Of a stretch of DNA of 64,000 nt, positions 25,775-35,782 are shown one piece after another. Both the position numbers and the translations under genes were made by a program. Within the stretch, counting starts at the first letter, position 1; every line of letters begins with the position of its first letter. The stretch is from Chitinophaga varians (GTDB lineage Bacteria; Bacteroidota; Bacteroidia; Chitinophagales; Chitinophagaceae). The notes beneath the pieces are model-generated. The model searched no databases. It was not told the origin of the DNA and worked only from the letters and a program-made list of their open reading frames with translations. The stretch spans positions 2,604,001-2,668,000 of the forward strand of contig NZ_JABAIA010000001.1 in NCBI RefSeq assembly GCF_012641275.1. Reading direction: 5' to 3'.

Positions 25775-25953
25775 AGTGCTTAAAAATTTGCTGCAAAAAT
25801 ACTTGTTTTTACGCAGTTGATGCCGTCCATAGATTGTTTTTTCTATTATATGAAGATGACTGCCATCACTCCGTTCATCAGAAAAATACCTCAAACCAGC
25901 AGAATCAGCAGGTAGTTTCCTACATTTAGGTGATCCAAAACATCTTGCAGATC

Positions 25954-27981
25954 ATGTACAAACCATTTTTACTGACAGGACTATTAATTTCAACTATGGC
26001 GACAGCCCAGGACAAAATGACGCCCGAATTGCTGTGGCAGCTCGGCAGAGTCAGCGGAGAGGCCATCAGCGCCGACGGGAAGACCGTTATCTTCAGCGTG
26101 TCACAGCCCAGCCTGGCCGACAACAAGAGTGAAAGAAACCTCTATGCCGTTCCACTGACAGGCGGCGCGCCCAGACAACTGACCCAAACGCCCGGCGGAG
26201 AAGGCGATGTGGCCGTGCTCCCCGGCGGCAAAATTGGCTACTCCCTCAAAGGCCAATGGTGGGAAATGAATGCTGACGGCTCCAGCGCCGTACAGAAAAC
26301 TAACGGGACCGGTGAAATGCAAAACATCAAAATTTCTCCCGATGGCAAACACATCACGTTTACCAAAGAGGTGAAAGTGAAAAAAATTTCCGGTGTAGAC
26401 CACTACGCCGACCTCCCGAAATCCAACGTTCAGATCTACGATAACCTGAACTACCGCCACTGGGACACCTGGGAAGACGGTAACTTCTCCCACGTATTTT
26501 ATGCTACCTATAACAACGGGGAGATAGGTACGCCGGTAGATATTATGGCCGACGAACCACACGACTGCCCGCAGATGCCACATGGCGGAGCCGAAGACCT
26601 GATATGGAGCCCCGATGGCCAAAACATCCTGTATGTGTGCAAGAAAAAATATGGTAAAGACTACGCCATCAGCACCAATACAGACATCTATGAGTACAAC
26701 ATCGCTACAAAAGCCACCCGCAACCTCTCTGAAGGCATGATGGGCTATGATATGGCCCCCGCCTTCAGCCAGGACGGTAAATACCTCACCTGGCTCAGCA
26801 TGGCCCACGACGGGTTTGAGGCAGATAAAAATGATGTCATCCTCCTGGACCGCTCTACGGGCGCCAAAACCAACCTCACCCAAAACTGGGATGGCACCGC
26901 TTCCGCTGTGCGCTTCAGTAATGATGGCAAAAAAGTCTACTTCCTCGCCGTCCTGAAAGGCACAGAACAACTGCTGGAAATAGCCCTGCAGAAAGATCCG
27001 TCCAAAACAACGGACAAGCATATACGCCAGATCACCTCCGGTGATTTTGATATCAACGGCATGGTGGCACAGTCAGGCAACACCATGGTGGTGACCCGCA
27101 CAGACATGAACCACGCGGCGGAACTGTTTACCGTTGACCTCCAGAAAGGCGGCCTGCAACAGCTGACCAACGTCAACAAAGGCACCTACGATAAAATAGG
27201 TTCCTGCAAAGTGGAAAAACGCTGGGTGAAAACTACCGACGGCAAAGAGATGCTCGTATGGGTGATCTTACCGCCGGACTTCGATCCTGCTAAAAAATAT
27301 CCAACCCTGCTGTATTGCCAGGGCGGCCCTCAATCAGCCCTTTCCCAGTTCTATTCCTTCCGCTGGAATTTCCAGCTGATCGCGTCACAGGGTTACATCG
27401 TGGTAGCGCCCAACAGAAGAGGCATGCCCGGCCACGGCGTGGAATGGAATGCCTCCATCAGCAAAGACTGGGGCGGCCAGCCTATCCGCGACTACCTGAG
27501 CGCCATCGATGACGTAAGCAAAGAAAGCTATGTGGACAAAAACCGCCTCGGTGCCATCGGTGCCAGCTACGGCGGATACTCCGTATACATGCTGGCTGGC
27601 GTACACGAAAACCGCTTCAAAACCTTCATCGCCCACGATGGCCTGTTTGACCTGAAAAGCTGGTACGGCACCACCGAAGAACTGTGGTTCGCCAACTGGG
27701 ACATCGGCGCTTACTGGGACCCTGCCAATGCAAAAGCATATAAGGACTTCAATCCCAGCGAACACGCCAACAAATGGAACACGCCCATCCTGATCATCCA
27801 GGGCGGTATCGATTTCCGCGTGCCCATAGAGCAGGGCCTGCAAGCCTTCCAGCTCGCGCAGCTGAAAGGCATCAAAAGCAAACTGCTCTATTTCCCTGAA
27901 GAAAACCACTGGGTGTTAAAACCACAGAACGCCATCGTATGGCAACGGGAATTCTTCAACTGGCTGAAAGAAACACTTTAA
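25954..27981 (+). CDS. S9-family serine peptidase (acylaminoacyl/prolyl oligopeptidase type)
   Basis: A 675-residue exported enzyme with a signal peptide ending TAQ. The first two-thirds form a seven-bladed TolB-like propeller, with repeated ISPDGKHI-, WSPDGQNI- and FSQDGKYL-type blades. The C-terminal alpha/beta-hydrolase carries the triad Ser538 in GASYGGY, Asp620 in GGIDFRVP and His652 in ENHWV. It cleaves short peptides in the periplasm after the propeller filters substrate size. The ATG at 25954 starts the signal peptide; the GTG at 25930 would place eight extra residues before it. An AT-rich palindromic repeat follows the gene. Confidence 0.9.
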   Translation: MYKPFLLTGLLISTMATAQDKMTPELLWQLGRVSGEAISADGKTVIFSVSQPSLADNKSERNLYAVPLTGGAPRQLTQTPGGEGDVAVLPGGKIGYSLKGQWWEMNADGSSAVQKTNGTGEMQNIKISPDGKHITFTKEVKVKKISGVDHYADLPKSNVQIYDNLNYRHWDTWEDGNFSHVFYATYNNGEIGTPVDIMADEPHDCPQMPHGGAEDLIWSPDGQNILYVCKKKYGKDYAISTNTDIYEYNIATKATRNLSEGMMGYDMAPAFSQDGKYLTWLSMAHDGFEADKNDVILLDRSTGAKTNLTQNWDGTASAVRFSNDGKKVYFLAVLKGTEQLLEIALQKDPSKTTDKHIRQITSGDFDINGMVAQSGNTMVVTRTDMNHAAELFTVDLQKGGLQQLTNVNKGTYDKIGSCKVEKRWVKTTDGKEMLVWVILPPDFDPAKKYPTLLYCQGGPQSALSQFYSFRWNFQLIASQGYIVVAPNRRGMPGHGVEWNASISKDWGGQPIRDYLSAIDDVSKESYVDKNRLGAIGASYGGYSVYMLAGVHENRFKTFIAHDGLFDLKSWYGTTEELWFANWDIGAYWDPANAKAYKDFNPSEHANKWNTPILIIQGGIDFRVPIEQGLQAFQLAQLKGIKSKLLYFPEENHWVLKPQNAIVWQREFFNWLKETL

Positions 27982-27983
27982 AC

Positions 27984-28100
27984 AATTACGAATTACGAAT
28001 TACGAATTAAAGGCTTATTTTTAAAACGGTTATTTAGTGACCTTTCTATAATTAAACCCTTCATTCGTAATTCGTAATTCGTAATTCCTAATTCGTAATT
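27984..28100. repeat. Palindromic repeat built from AATTACG words
   Basis: Three tandem AATTACG units (27984-28008) are answered by their reverse complement at 28063-28086, with a further diverged copy to 28100. The arms could form a 24-bp hairpin around a 54-base spacer. It fills the gap between the S9 peptidase and the enoyl-CoA hydratase gene. Confidence 0.85.
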
Positions 28101-28103
28101 ATT

Positions 28104-28880
28104 ATGACCTCCCTGTTATTGGAAACCGCCAATGGCGTGGCCACCATCACGCTCAACCGCCCGGAAGTTTACAACGCATTCAATGATCCGCTCAGTTATG
28201 AACTACAGGATGCCCTCAAACAGGCAGAGAGAGACCCCGCGGTAAGGGTAGTGGTGCTGACAGGAGCAGGCAAGGCCTTTAGCAGCGGGCAAGACCTCAA
28301 AGCGTCTATGGAAGCGGGGAAACGCAACCTGAGCGAATCGCTGCAAAAACGCTACAATCCAATTATCCGCGCTATCCGTAATATGCCGAAGCCGGTTATC
28401 TGCAAACTCAATGGCGTGGCTGCCGGCGCAGGATGCTCCCTCGCACTGGCCTGCGATATGATCATCGCCAGCGAAGCTGCCACCATGATCGAGATCTTTG
28501 TGAACATCGCGCTGGTACTGGATTCCGGCTCCTCTTATTTCCTGCCGCGCACCGTAGGCTACCACCGCGCTTTTGAACTGGCCACCAAAGCCTCTAAAGT
28601 CACTGCTGCGGAAGCCCTGCAAATGGGACTGGTCAATAAAGTAGTACCGGCGGACGCACTCGATGCCGCCGTGGATGCCGAAGCTGCCTACTACGCCGCA
28701 GCCCCCACCAAAGCCATCGCGCTGATGAAAAAAATGCTCACCAAAGGCATGACTGAATCACTGGACGCTACGCTCGAATACGAAGCCTACTGCCAGGAAA
28801 TTGCCGGTAACTCCACCGACAACCGGGAAGGCATCAACGCTTTCCTTGAAAAAAGAAAACCGGCATTCACCGGCAACTGA
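28104..28880 (+). CDS. Enoyl-CoA hydratase/isomerase family protein
   Basis: A 258-residue crotonase-fold protein. It has GVATITLNRPEVYNAF, the oxyanion-hole strand TGAGKAFSSGQDLKA, and the second oxyanion element KPVICKLNGVAAGAGCSLALACDMI. The SSGQDL form and overall pattern resemble PaaG-type ring-opened 1,2-epoxyphenylacetyl-CoA isomerases, but no other phenylacetate gene is nearby, so the substrate stays open. It has its own bidirectional terminator and is likely monocistronic. Confidence 0.85.
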   Translation: MTSLLLETANGVATITLNRPEVYNAFNDPLSYELQDALKQAERDPAVRVVVLTGAGKAFSSGQDLKASMEAGKRNLSESLQKRYNPIIRAIRNMPKPVICKLNGVAAGAGCSLALACDMIIASEAATMIEIFVNIALVLDSGSSYFLPRTVGYHRAFELATKASKVTAAEALQMGLVNKVVPADALDAAVDAEAAYYAAAPTKAIALMKKMLTKGMTESLDATLEYEAYCQEIAGNSTDNREGINAFLEKRKPAFTGN

Positions 28881-28903
28881 TACCAAAACAATAAGCAATA
28901 AAA

Positions 28904-28935
28904 AACGGCCATGGTTTGATACAACCATGGCCGTT
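28904..28935 (+). terminator. Bidirectional terminator between convergent genes
   Basis: AACGGCCATGGTT and its complement form a perfect 13-bp stem with a six-base loop; A/T-rich tracts lie on both sides. It serves the enoyl-CoA hydratase (plus) and the barrel protein (minus). Confidence 0.9.
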
Positions 28936-28957
28936 ATATTTTTAACCCTGTGGACGA

Positions 28958-29659
28958 TTACAGTCCGCTCAGGCAGATACCGATCTGATAAGGTCTGATA
29001 TCCAGATCGCTGTTGTCTTTCAGCATCGGGTTCAGGGAATAGGCGCCAAACAGGGCGAAGTTGCCATAACCTACACGGGCAGTGGCAGAGAAACGCCATG
29101 GATTGAAAAAGCCTTTGTTGATGTCTTTATCCCAGTTTTTGGAACCGTTAGCACCGGTGTTGCGGCCTTTGGTATGTGCATTTACCAGTGTGCCCACTTT
29201 TACGCCCAACGCTGCTTTAAAACCTTTGTTGGCATTGTCCGGCACACTGCGGTACCGCAGCTCAATAGGAATCTCCAGGTAGGTAGTGGCTACCTTGTAT
29301 TTTTTATATGCATTGCTGGCAGGGAAAGAAGCCTTGTCCGGGCTCACTTTGCCGGAAATGTCAAAAGTATGGTCTTTCAGATATACCCCGCTGGTGCTGA
29401 TACCCAAACCAGCCGCCACGCTCAGGGGAGACTTCTTGAACGGGAAATCGTACATCAACGCGATATTAAAGCCCCTGTTGAAACCTGTCTTGATACTATC
29501 AGGCGCACCAGCCCAACCATCATAGGACATCTGAATCATCAGAAAATCCCGGGAATGGGTGGCCCTGCTAACTGCCTTGTTCATGGGAGAACCGCCTTCC
29601 TGTGCAAATACACCCACAGCTACAGCTATCAGGCCAAGGGTAAAAATTATTTTTTTCAT
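28958..29659 (-). CDS. Outer-membrane beta-barrel protein
   Basis: A 233-residue protein with a signal peptide (IAVAVGVFAQ). The mature part is a series of alternating amphipathic strands, for example FNIALMYDFPF, LSVAAGLGISTSG, YLEIPIELRY, FKAALGVKVGTLV and FALFGAYSLN, ending in IGICLSGL. This matches the outer-membrane beta-barrel (PF13568-like) family of Bacteroidota, whose members are usually of unknown specificity. A TATATTTG element upstream is its probable promoter. Confidence 0.82.
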   Translation of the reverse strand: MKKIIFTLGLIAVAVGVFAQEGGSPMNKAVSRATHSRDFLMIQMSYDGWAGAPDSIKTGFNRGFNIALMYDFPFKKSPLSVAAGLGISTSGVYLKDHTFDISGKVSPDKASFPASNAYKKYKVATTYLEIPIELRYRSVPDNANKGFKAALGVKVGTLVNAHTKGRNTGANGSKNWDKDINKGFFNPWRFSATARVGYGNFALFGAYSLNPMLKDNSDLDIRPYQIGICLSGL

Positions 29660-29694
29660 AAAATATTTTAATACTTAGGAAAAAGAATATTAGG

Positions 29695-29702
29695 CAAATA
29701 TA
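29695..29702 (-). promoter_or_regulatory. Putative -7 element of the barrel protein gene
   Basis: On the minus strand this reads TATATTTG, matching TAnnTTTG, 36 bases before the start codon. The rest of 29660-29936 is AT-rich and has no ORF that I can support. Confidence 0.5.
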
Positions 29703-29936
29703 TTGGAATGATTGTAAAAGAATTGGTTAAAATATTCCTAACCACCTCCTTTTCGGCGCGAAAGTTACATAAAAAGTCATATTGATAACTCATATTCTTT
29801 ACATGTGCCACTCCCAACAAATGAACAAGATGAACAACAATAATGCTTTTTTTTAGCTAAATTTCAGGAATGAATCCTCCAATGGGGGAACTACCCCGGC
29901 CAAAACAGCAAACTAGTCTGTGAAACCAAAAGCCAG

Positions 29937-32900
29937 ATGAGAAATATAACCCTCACCGTCATAACCCTCGTGATAGCCGTACTCATGGTACTTAGCGGCT
30001 TCATATTTTACGCCGTGACGGTACGGAAAAGGACCAACGCTGCTGCCGACTGGATACGCACCAGCCAGATAACCACTAATCAGGCCAGGGCCATCTCCAT
30101 ATTAGATTACAGAAGCACCGCCGGTATTAAAGACTTCCTGCTGAGCAACGGCCGCCTCATACCTCCGGAAGTACGGCTGCAGGACAGCCTCCAGCAAGCA
30201 CTCCAGCGCCTGTCCGGCAATACCCACAACACCACCACCCAACAAGAACACCTCCAGGCCATACAACAACTACTGCTGCAACGCCGCCATACCAAACAAC
30301 AGATCATCGCCACCGCCAATACCAACCCGGCCCAGGCAGAGGAAATGATCCTCGGCACCGCCTTCTCCGCCCAGACAGCCAGCCTCCGGAACCTGATCAA
30401 TACCTACATCGATACGGAACAACAGGAACTGCTTCAACGCATCCGTAAAGATTCCTCCTATACCTCCTGGTCTTTATGGGTGACCCTCGGCCTTAGCGCC
30501 TTCATGATCATCCTCCTGATCGGGGAAGTTCGCTTTATCTTCAAACTGTCTGTAAAAATAAAAGACTGGGGCAACCAGCTGCTCAAAAGCGAACAAACCT
30601 TCAAACGCCTGGTGGAAGAAGCCGAACCAATCATCTACCAATCCACGAAACACGGCTTCTTTACCTACGTCAGCCCCCGGGCGGAAGCACTGACAGGCTA
30701 TCCCAATACCACGCTGATAGGTAAACATTACTCCCTGCTCCTGGATGACAAGGAATTTGAACGGCTGAAAACCTTCTACCTGCAACAGCTGGAAAACGGG
30801 GACGAATACTCGTCGCTTCGTTTTGAAATCACCACCCGCACCGGAGAGAAAAAATGGGTGGAACAACTGGCCTATCTCATCACCGGCGAAAACGGCAGTA
30901 AGGAATTTGAATGCATCGTCCGGGACATTGACCGCGAATACCGCAAGGAACAACATGTCCAATACCTTCAGAAAAGACTGGAAGCCATTCTGGACAACAT
31001 GCCGTCCATGATGTTCGTAAAAGATATGCCCGGCAACTATCTGTTGGTCAATAACCGGTTTATGGAAGTAATGGGCGTCTCCAAAGATGATATTGTAGGA
31101 AAAACCGACACAGACCTCCGCTATCCCTGGGTAGAACGGTATGCCGGCATGAGCCGAAAAGTAATGGAAACCGGCACGAGGGAAAAAACAGAAGAAACAC
31201 TGACCATAGACGGCAAAACATACCATTTCCTGCTCACCATGTTTCCCCTCCGCAACGCCAGCCATGAAATGATCGGTATCTGCTGCATCGGCACCGATCT
31301 TACGGAGAAAACACTTTACCTGGAACAAGAGAAGGAAGCCCGCGAAAAAGCAGTAGAGGCGCAGAAAAGCCAGGAAACTTTCCTGGCCAACATGAGCCAC
31401 GAAATACGTACCCCCATGAACGGTATCGTGGGAATGACACAACTCCTGCTACAGGAAAAAGGCCTTTCTCCCATCCAACAGGAATATGTGACCGCCATCC
31501 GGCGGTCTGCCGAAAACCTGCTGGTCATCATCAATGAAATACTCGATTTCTCTAAAATAAAAGCAGGCAAACTGGAGGTGGTCAGCGAACCGTTCAACCT
31601 CCGGGAAGTTGTCAGCAGCACCACTTTCCCGCTGCAGCTGCAAGCCAGGGAAAAGGGACTGGTCTTCAATGTCCGTACGGCGGAAAACATGCCCGTGGAA
31701 CTTCTGGGCGATGCTGTACGGCTCCGTCAGATCCTCACCAACCTGATCGAAAATGCAATTAAATTCACACTCAAAGGCTATGTAACTGTCACGGTTACAC
31801 TGGTATCGGCCGATAAAAATAATTCCGGCCTCCGGATAGGCTTCGAAGTAAAAGATACCGGCATCGGTATTCCCGCCGATAAACTGGACGTGATCTTCGA
31901 AAGCTTCTCCCAGAGCCACAAAGGCAATAGCCGCGACTTTGGTGGCACCGGCCTTGGGCTCACCATCTGCAAACACCTGATAGACCTGCAAAACGGCACG
32001 CTCAAAGTTGAAAGCAGCCCCGACACAGGCTCTGTATTTTACTTTGAACTGCCTTTCACAAAAAATCCTTTTCCACGGCCACAGCTGCCGGGCCAGCCGC
32101 AGCCGCAGCCACCGGCTCAACCACTGAAAGGACTGTCAGTCCTCATCGTGGAAGATAACCGCATCAACCAGCAGGTAGCCTACTACACGCTGAAGAAAGG
32201 CGGATGCTCCCGCATAGACGTTGCTGACAGCGGCATGGCCGCTCTCGAAATATTAAGTACCAAATCCTATAATTGTATCATTATGGACCTACAAATGCCG
32301 GGCATGGATGGTTATGAAACCACCCGTGCTATCCGTAACAATGGTATCAATACCAGCATTATTGCCCTCACTGCTTCTGCGCTGGATGGTGAAAGGGAAC
32401 GTTGCCTGCAGGCGGGGATGAATGACTACGTGTCCAAGCCTTTTGAGAAAGAGGACCTGTTCCGGAAAATCCAGGCTTCTACCAACAACAGCGATGACCA
32501 GGGCCCGCAACCGGAACACCGCCCCGGTCCGGCTCAACAGCTGTCCACGCCAGCCGGTTCAGGCGGAAGCGGCCTGCCGCCGTCCGATCCGGCGCCCAAC
32601 GAAAAACCGGCTATCAGCTTCGAGTTTATCCATTCGGCGGTAGCGGAAGATGAAGTGAAAATTGTGCTGGAAGAACTGGTGCTGTCCATGCCCGCCTACA
32701 TTTCCCAAATGCGGCAATATATCGAAGAAAAAAACTGGGAGGAAGTCGGTAATCTCGCCCATCAGCTGAAAGGCAACCTGGGGTTTGTTTCCATGCACGA
32801 AGCAGTACAACTGGCGCATGAGATCAACAGGGGAGTGGTGCTCGATAACAACTATGAGGAGATCTCCCGCAAAGCCGCCAGGATAGAAGAATTATTTAAC

Positions 32901-32945
32901 CGCTACAAACCCGATATTGAGGCACATATAGCCATCTGCCTGTGA
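29937..32945 (+). CDS. Hybrid sensor histidine kinase/response regulator with Hpt domain
   Basis: A 1,002-residue membrane kinase. Two membrane segments (about residues 5-27 and 180-202) flank a CHASE3-like helical sensor. Two PAS domains follow (about 220-340 and 350-465). The HisKA phospho-acceptor is His488 in MSHEIRTPMNG, followed by the ATPase motifs DTGIGI and GGTGLGL. A receiver domain contains Asp784 in IIMDLQMPGMDG, and a C-terminal Hpt domain carries His942 in NLAHQLKGN. It can therefore run a complete phosphorelay within one chain, and its final partner is not adjacent. Its stop directly abuts that of the convergent kdp kinase gene. Confidence 0.93.
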   Translation: MRNITLTVITLVIAVLMVLSGFIFYAVTVRKRTNAAADWIRTSQITTNQARAISILDYRSTAGIKDFLLSNGRLIPPEVRLQDSLQQALQRLSGNTHNTTTQQEHLQAIQQLLLQRRHTKQQIIATANTNPAQAEEMILGTAFSAQTASLRNLINTYIDTEQQELLQRIRKDSSYTSWSLWVTLGLSAFMIILLIGEVRFIFKLSVKIKDWGNQLLKSEQTFKRLVEEAEPIIYQSTKHGFFTYVSPRAEALTGYPNTTLIGKHYSLLLDDKEFERLKTFYLQQLENGDEYSSLRFEITTRTGEKKWVEQLAYLITGENGSKEFECIVRDIDREYRKEQHVQYLQKRLEAILDNMPSMMFVKDMPGNYLLVNNRFMEVMGVSKDDIVGKTDTDLRYPWVERYAGMSRKVMETGTREKTEETLTIDGKTYHFLLTMFPLRNASHEMIGICCIGTDLTEKTLYLEQEKEAREKAVEAQKSQETFLANMSHEIRTPMNGIVGMTQLLLQEKGLSPIQQEYVTAIRRSAENLLVIINEILDFSKIKAGKLEVVSEPFNLREVVSSTTFPLQLQAREKGLVFNVRTAENMPVELLGDAVRLRQILTNLIENAIKFTLKGYVTVTVTLVSADKNNSGLRIGFEVKDTGIGIPADKLDVIFESFSQSHKGNSRDFGGTGLGLTICKHLIDLQNGTLKVESSPDTGSVFYFELPFTKNPFPRPQLPGQPQPQPPAQPLKGLSVLIVEDNRINQQVAYYTLKKGGCSRIDVADSGMAALEILSTKSYNCIIMDLQMPGMDGYETTRAIRNNGINTSIIALTASALDGERERCLQAGMNDYVSKPFEKEDLFRKIQASTNNSDDQGPQPEHRPGPAQQLSTPAGSGGSGLPPSDPAPNEKPAISFEFIHSAVAEDEVKIVLEELVLSMPAYISQMRQYIEEKNWEEVGNLAHQLKGNLGFVSMHEAVQLAHEINRGVVLDNNYEEISRKAARIEELFNRYKPDIEAHIAICL

Positions 32946-34655
32946 TTACTGTGCTACCGGCAGCGTAAAGTAAAACAGGCTGCCTTTGCCTTCTTCACTG
33001 GAAACGCCGATCACACCGCCCTGCGCTTCGATAAACTCTTTGGAAATGGCCAGCCCGAGGCCATTTCCTTTATGCCCCTTTACTCCCGGCACCTGGAAAA
33101 AACGCTCAAATATCCGGTCGCGAAAGGCCAGCGGTATTCCTTTGCCATAGTCCTGCACGGAAAAAGACAACATATTGGTGCCCGTGTTTTCCACCTTCAG
33201 GTCTATCGCCGATTTCAACGTAGAATAACGGATGGCATTGGTCAATAGGTTCACCAGCACCCACGCGGTTTTTTCCACATCAGCCATTACCTGGGGCAGC
33301 ACTTCAGGCACGCTTTGCCGGATGGTGATCTCCCGCTGGGCCGCCTGTTTCTGCACGGTGTCCAGCGCATACTGCACAATATTCAAGGCCGTGACAGGCT
33401 GTGGTTGCAGCTGGATATTGCCACTTTCCACCTGCGACAGGTCCAGCAACTCGCCCACAATTTTGATCATCCGCTGGTTGTCCTGCTTCATGCTTTCCAG
33501 CAGCTCACGTTGTTCCGGCTTCAATGGCCCGATACGTTCATCCTCCAGCAGCTTGAGACTGAAATCGGAAGATGCCAGCGGGGTTTTTAACTCATGAGAA
33601 ATAGTGGCGATAAAATGCGTTTTCGCGAGGTCCTGCTCCTTAAAAGCAGTGATATTTTTGAGGATAACGACATAGCCTATACGATTGTCTTCATGCCGGA
33701 TGTCAGCTGCTTCCTGCGTAAAGAAACATTCCTTGCCGTCCACAACGATCTTCAGGGGCACATTCTCCCGGGGGTTGATCAGGAATCGCAGCAGGTCGTT
33801 CTGCTTCGCCAGCTCATCTGCCGAATGGCCTATCAGTTCTTTTTCAGGGATACTCAGCAGCTGCAGCGCCTGCGCATTGGCAAAAAGCACGGTGTTCTGG
33901 GTATCAAACCCGATGGTGGCGTCTTTCAGGCTGCTGATCACCGCTTCGGCGCGTTGTTTTTCGAAAGTGATACGGGCAATATTGCTGTGCTCATATTCAT
34001 CCAGCCGCTGCGCCATGGTATTAAAAGCCGTGGCCAGTTCGCCCAGCTCATCGTTGGACTTGAAATGCAGCCGCTTGCTGTATTGTTTATTGGAAATACC
34101 CTTGATGGCTTCTGTCAGCGCATCGATAGGGTTGGCGATATAACCGGGGAAATTATACACAAAGGTGAAGCCCAGCAGGAAACATACACCGCTGATAACA
34201 GCGATATACAACAGGGCATGATCGGCCGTGCGCTTTACCAGCTCGTTCTTTCCAACGATCGCGTTCATGTTGAGGTCCATGATGTTATAGATCCCTTTCT
34301 TGATCGCCGCCACATCGGCCGGATTGGGAACACTGTCATGCTGCAGCTTGTTAAACAAAGCCGTTACCTGCGCAGTGGCTGTGCGTTCCCCCCGCTCTGT
34401 CACGTTGGCCTGTTGCTGCTTCAGGTTGGTGGCAAACTGCTGCAAGGCCTGCGTTCTGTGCTGAGGCAGGTCTTCGAGCGCTACCATCATATTCTTCGCG
34501 TACTCCAGCGACTCATAATTGTCTTTCAGGATGATCTTGGCCTTTTCTGTCAGCCGGTTCAGATAATAGTATCCCAGTACACTTACTATCAGCAGCATAA
34601 TGTAGAGGAACAACACCCCCAAAGTAATCTTCGTTTTTAGCCTCAGTGTACTCAT
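32946..34655 (-). CDS. Membrane histidine kinase of the kdp operon
   Basis: A 569-residue kinase. Membrane helix 1 is at about residues 9-30 and helix 2 at about 145-168, around a helical sensor region. A HAMP domain follows (about 172-225), then a PAS domain (about 235-330), HisKA with His354 in TISHELKTPL, and an ATPase domain (NLLTNAIRYS, DYGKGI, KGNGLGLAISKE). Its ATG overlaps the stop of the KdpD half (ATGA), so the two are coupled. It probably supplies the kinase half of the sensor that the 374-residue KdpD protein lacks. Unlike canonical KdpD it has a HAMP sensor and no four-helix DUF4118 region. No response regulator lies next to it. Confidence 0.88.
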   Translation of the reverse strand: MSTLRLKTKITLGVLFLYIMLLIVSVLGYYYLNRLTEKAKIILKDNYESLEYAKNMMVALEDLPQHRTQALQQFATNLKQQQANVTERGERTATAQVTALFNKLQHDSVPNPADVAAIKKGIYNIMDLNMNAIVGKNELVKRTADHALLYIAVISGVCFLLGFTFVYNFPGYIANPIDALTEAIKGISNKQYSKRLHFKSNDELGELATAFNTMAQRLDEYEHSNIARITFEKQRAEAVISSLKDATIGFDTQNTVLFANAQALQLLSIPEKELIGHSADELAKQNDLLRFLINPRENVPLKIVVDGKECFFTQEAADIRHEDNRIGYVVILKNITAFKEQDLAKTHFIATISHELKTPLASSDFSLKLLEDERIGPLKPEQRELLESMKQDNQRMIKIVGELLDLSQVESGNIQLQPQPVTALNIVQYALDTVQKQAAQREITIRQSVPEVLPQVMADVEKTAWVLVNLLTNAIRYSTLKSAIDLKVENTGTNMLSFSVQDYGKGIPLAFRDRIFERFFQVPGVKGHKGNGLGLAISKEFIEAQGGVIGVSSEEGKGSLFYFTLPVAQ

Positions 34656-35776
34656 GACAGGATAATCAGATCTATATCGTTGGAAGAAAGTGTTTTCAGC
34701 AGCTGGTTAAACAGGTTGGTCCGCAAAATGATCCGGAACAAACTGATATGCGGTTTGCCGATACAGACCGTAGTGATCTGTTTATCCAGCGCTACGCGGA
34801 TGATCGCATCAGAAATACGCGCATCATGTTCCTGCACAACTTCCGCGCCTAATTCTGTCGCCAGTTTCAGGTTATTGATCAGATGACGCTGTGCGGCCAG
34901 TGGTATTTTTTCAACGCTTTCGCGCGGCGTCTGTACATACAGCACAAACCAGTCTGCATGATAATAGGCCGCCAGGCGGGCGGTTTTGCGGATAACCTTG
35001 CGCGCCACTTCGTCATTGGTGGAAATACAGGCCAGGAAATTTTCATGGCGCATCTGCTGGCTGCGCGGCACTTCTGTTTCCACCTTGCGTTCTACCTGTG
35101 TGGCCACTTCTTTAAGCGCCAGTTCCCGCAACTGAAGGATTTTATCGGCCTGGAAGAAATTGCGCAGGGCAGTGTCTACTTTAGACTGGTCATAGATCTT
35201 GCCTTCTTTCAACCGTGTGATCAGCTCATCGGCAGTGAGGTCTATGTTCACTACTTCATCGGCCATTTGCAGCATACTGTCAGGCACCCGTTCTTTCACT
35301 TCCACGCCGGTAATGGCTTTCACCTCCTGGTTGATGCTCTCGATATGCTGAATGTTGACCGCCGAAATCACGTTGATGCCCGCATTCAGCAGGTCTATCA
35401 CGTCCTGCCAGCGTTTTTCGTTTTTAGACCCGGGGATATTGCTGTGTGCCAGTTCATCCACCACCACCCATTCCGGCGCCAGCAGCAGGATGGTATTGAG
35501 GTCCATTTCATCCAGCATCTTGCCTTTATAGAAAACCTGCCTGCGGGGGATCGCAGGCAGGCCTTCCAGCAGGGCGTGTGTTTCGGTACGCCCGTGTGTT
35601 TCTATATATCCAATCTGGATATTGATGCCGTTCCTCAACATGGCGTGCGCTTCCTGGAGCATGCGGTAAGTCTTGCCCACGCCGGCGCTCATGCCGATGT
35701 AGATCTTGAACTTGCCCCGGCCACTGCGGTTTGCCAGGTTAAGGTAATGTTGTACGGTGTTTTCTTTTTCTGTCAT
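34652..35776 (-). CDS. kdpD: KdpD N-terminal (KdpD/USP) protein, lacking the kinase half
   Basis: A 374-residue cytoplasmic protein homologous to the N-terminal portion of KdpD: P-loop GMSAGVGKTYRM, GYIETHGR, VVVDELAHSN and NIQHIESINQEV, then a universal-stress-protein-like domain (FLACISTNDEVARKV...) from about residue 245. In E. coli this half senses potassium or ATP and is fused to the kinase in one 894-residue chain. Here the chain ends after the USP domain, and a separate HAMP-PAS histidine kinase follows with a four-base overlap. This split form is known in Bacteroidota. Confidence 0.92.
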   Translation of the reverse strand: MTEKENTVQHYLNLANRSGRGKFKIYIGMSAGVGKTYRMLQEAHAMLRNGINIQIGYIETHGRTETHALLEGLPAIPRRQVFYKGKMLDEMDLNTILLLAPEWVVVDELAHSNIPGSKNEKRWQDVIDLLNAGINVISAVNIQHIESINQEVKAITGVEVKERVPDSMLQMADEVVNIDLTADELITRLKEGKIYDQSKVDTALRNFFQADKILQLRELALKEVATQVERKVETEVPRSQQMRHENFLACISTNDEVARKVIRKTARLAAYYHADWFVLYVQTPRESVEKIPLAAQRHLINNLKLATELGAEVVQEHDARISDAIIRVALDKQITTVCIGKPHISLFRIILRTNLFNQLLKTLSSNDIDLIILS

Positions 35777-35782
35777 GGTATA

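Noticed and set aside
25775..25894. A 40-codon N-terminal extension of hflX starting at 25894
   Set aside because: HflX homology begins at residue 41 of that frame; the stretch overlaps the shared promoter region with the S9 peptidase gene.
27984..28100. Interpretation of the AATTACG repeat as a small CRISPR array
   Set aside because: Units are seven bases long and directly adjacent with no spacers, and no cas gene is in the window.
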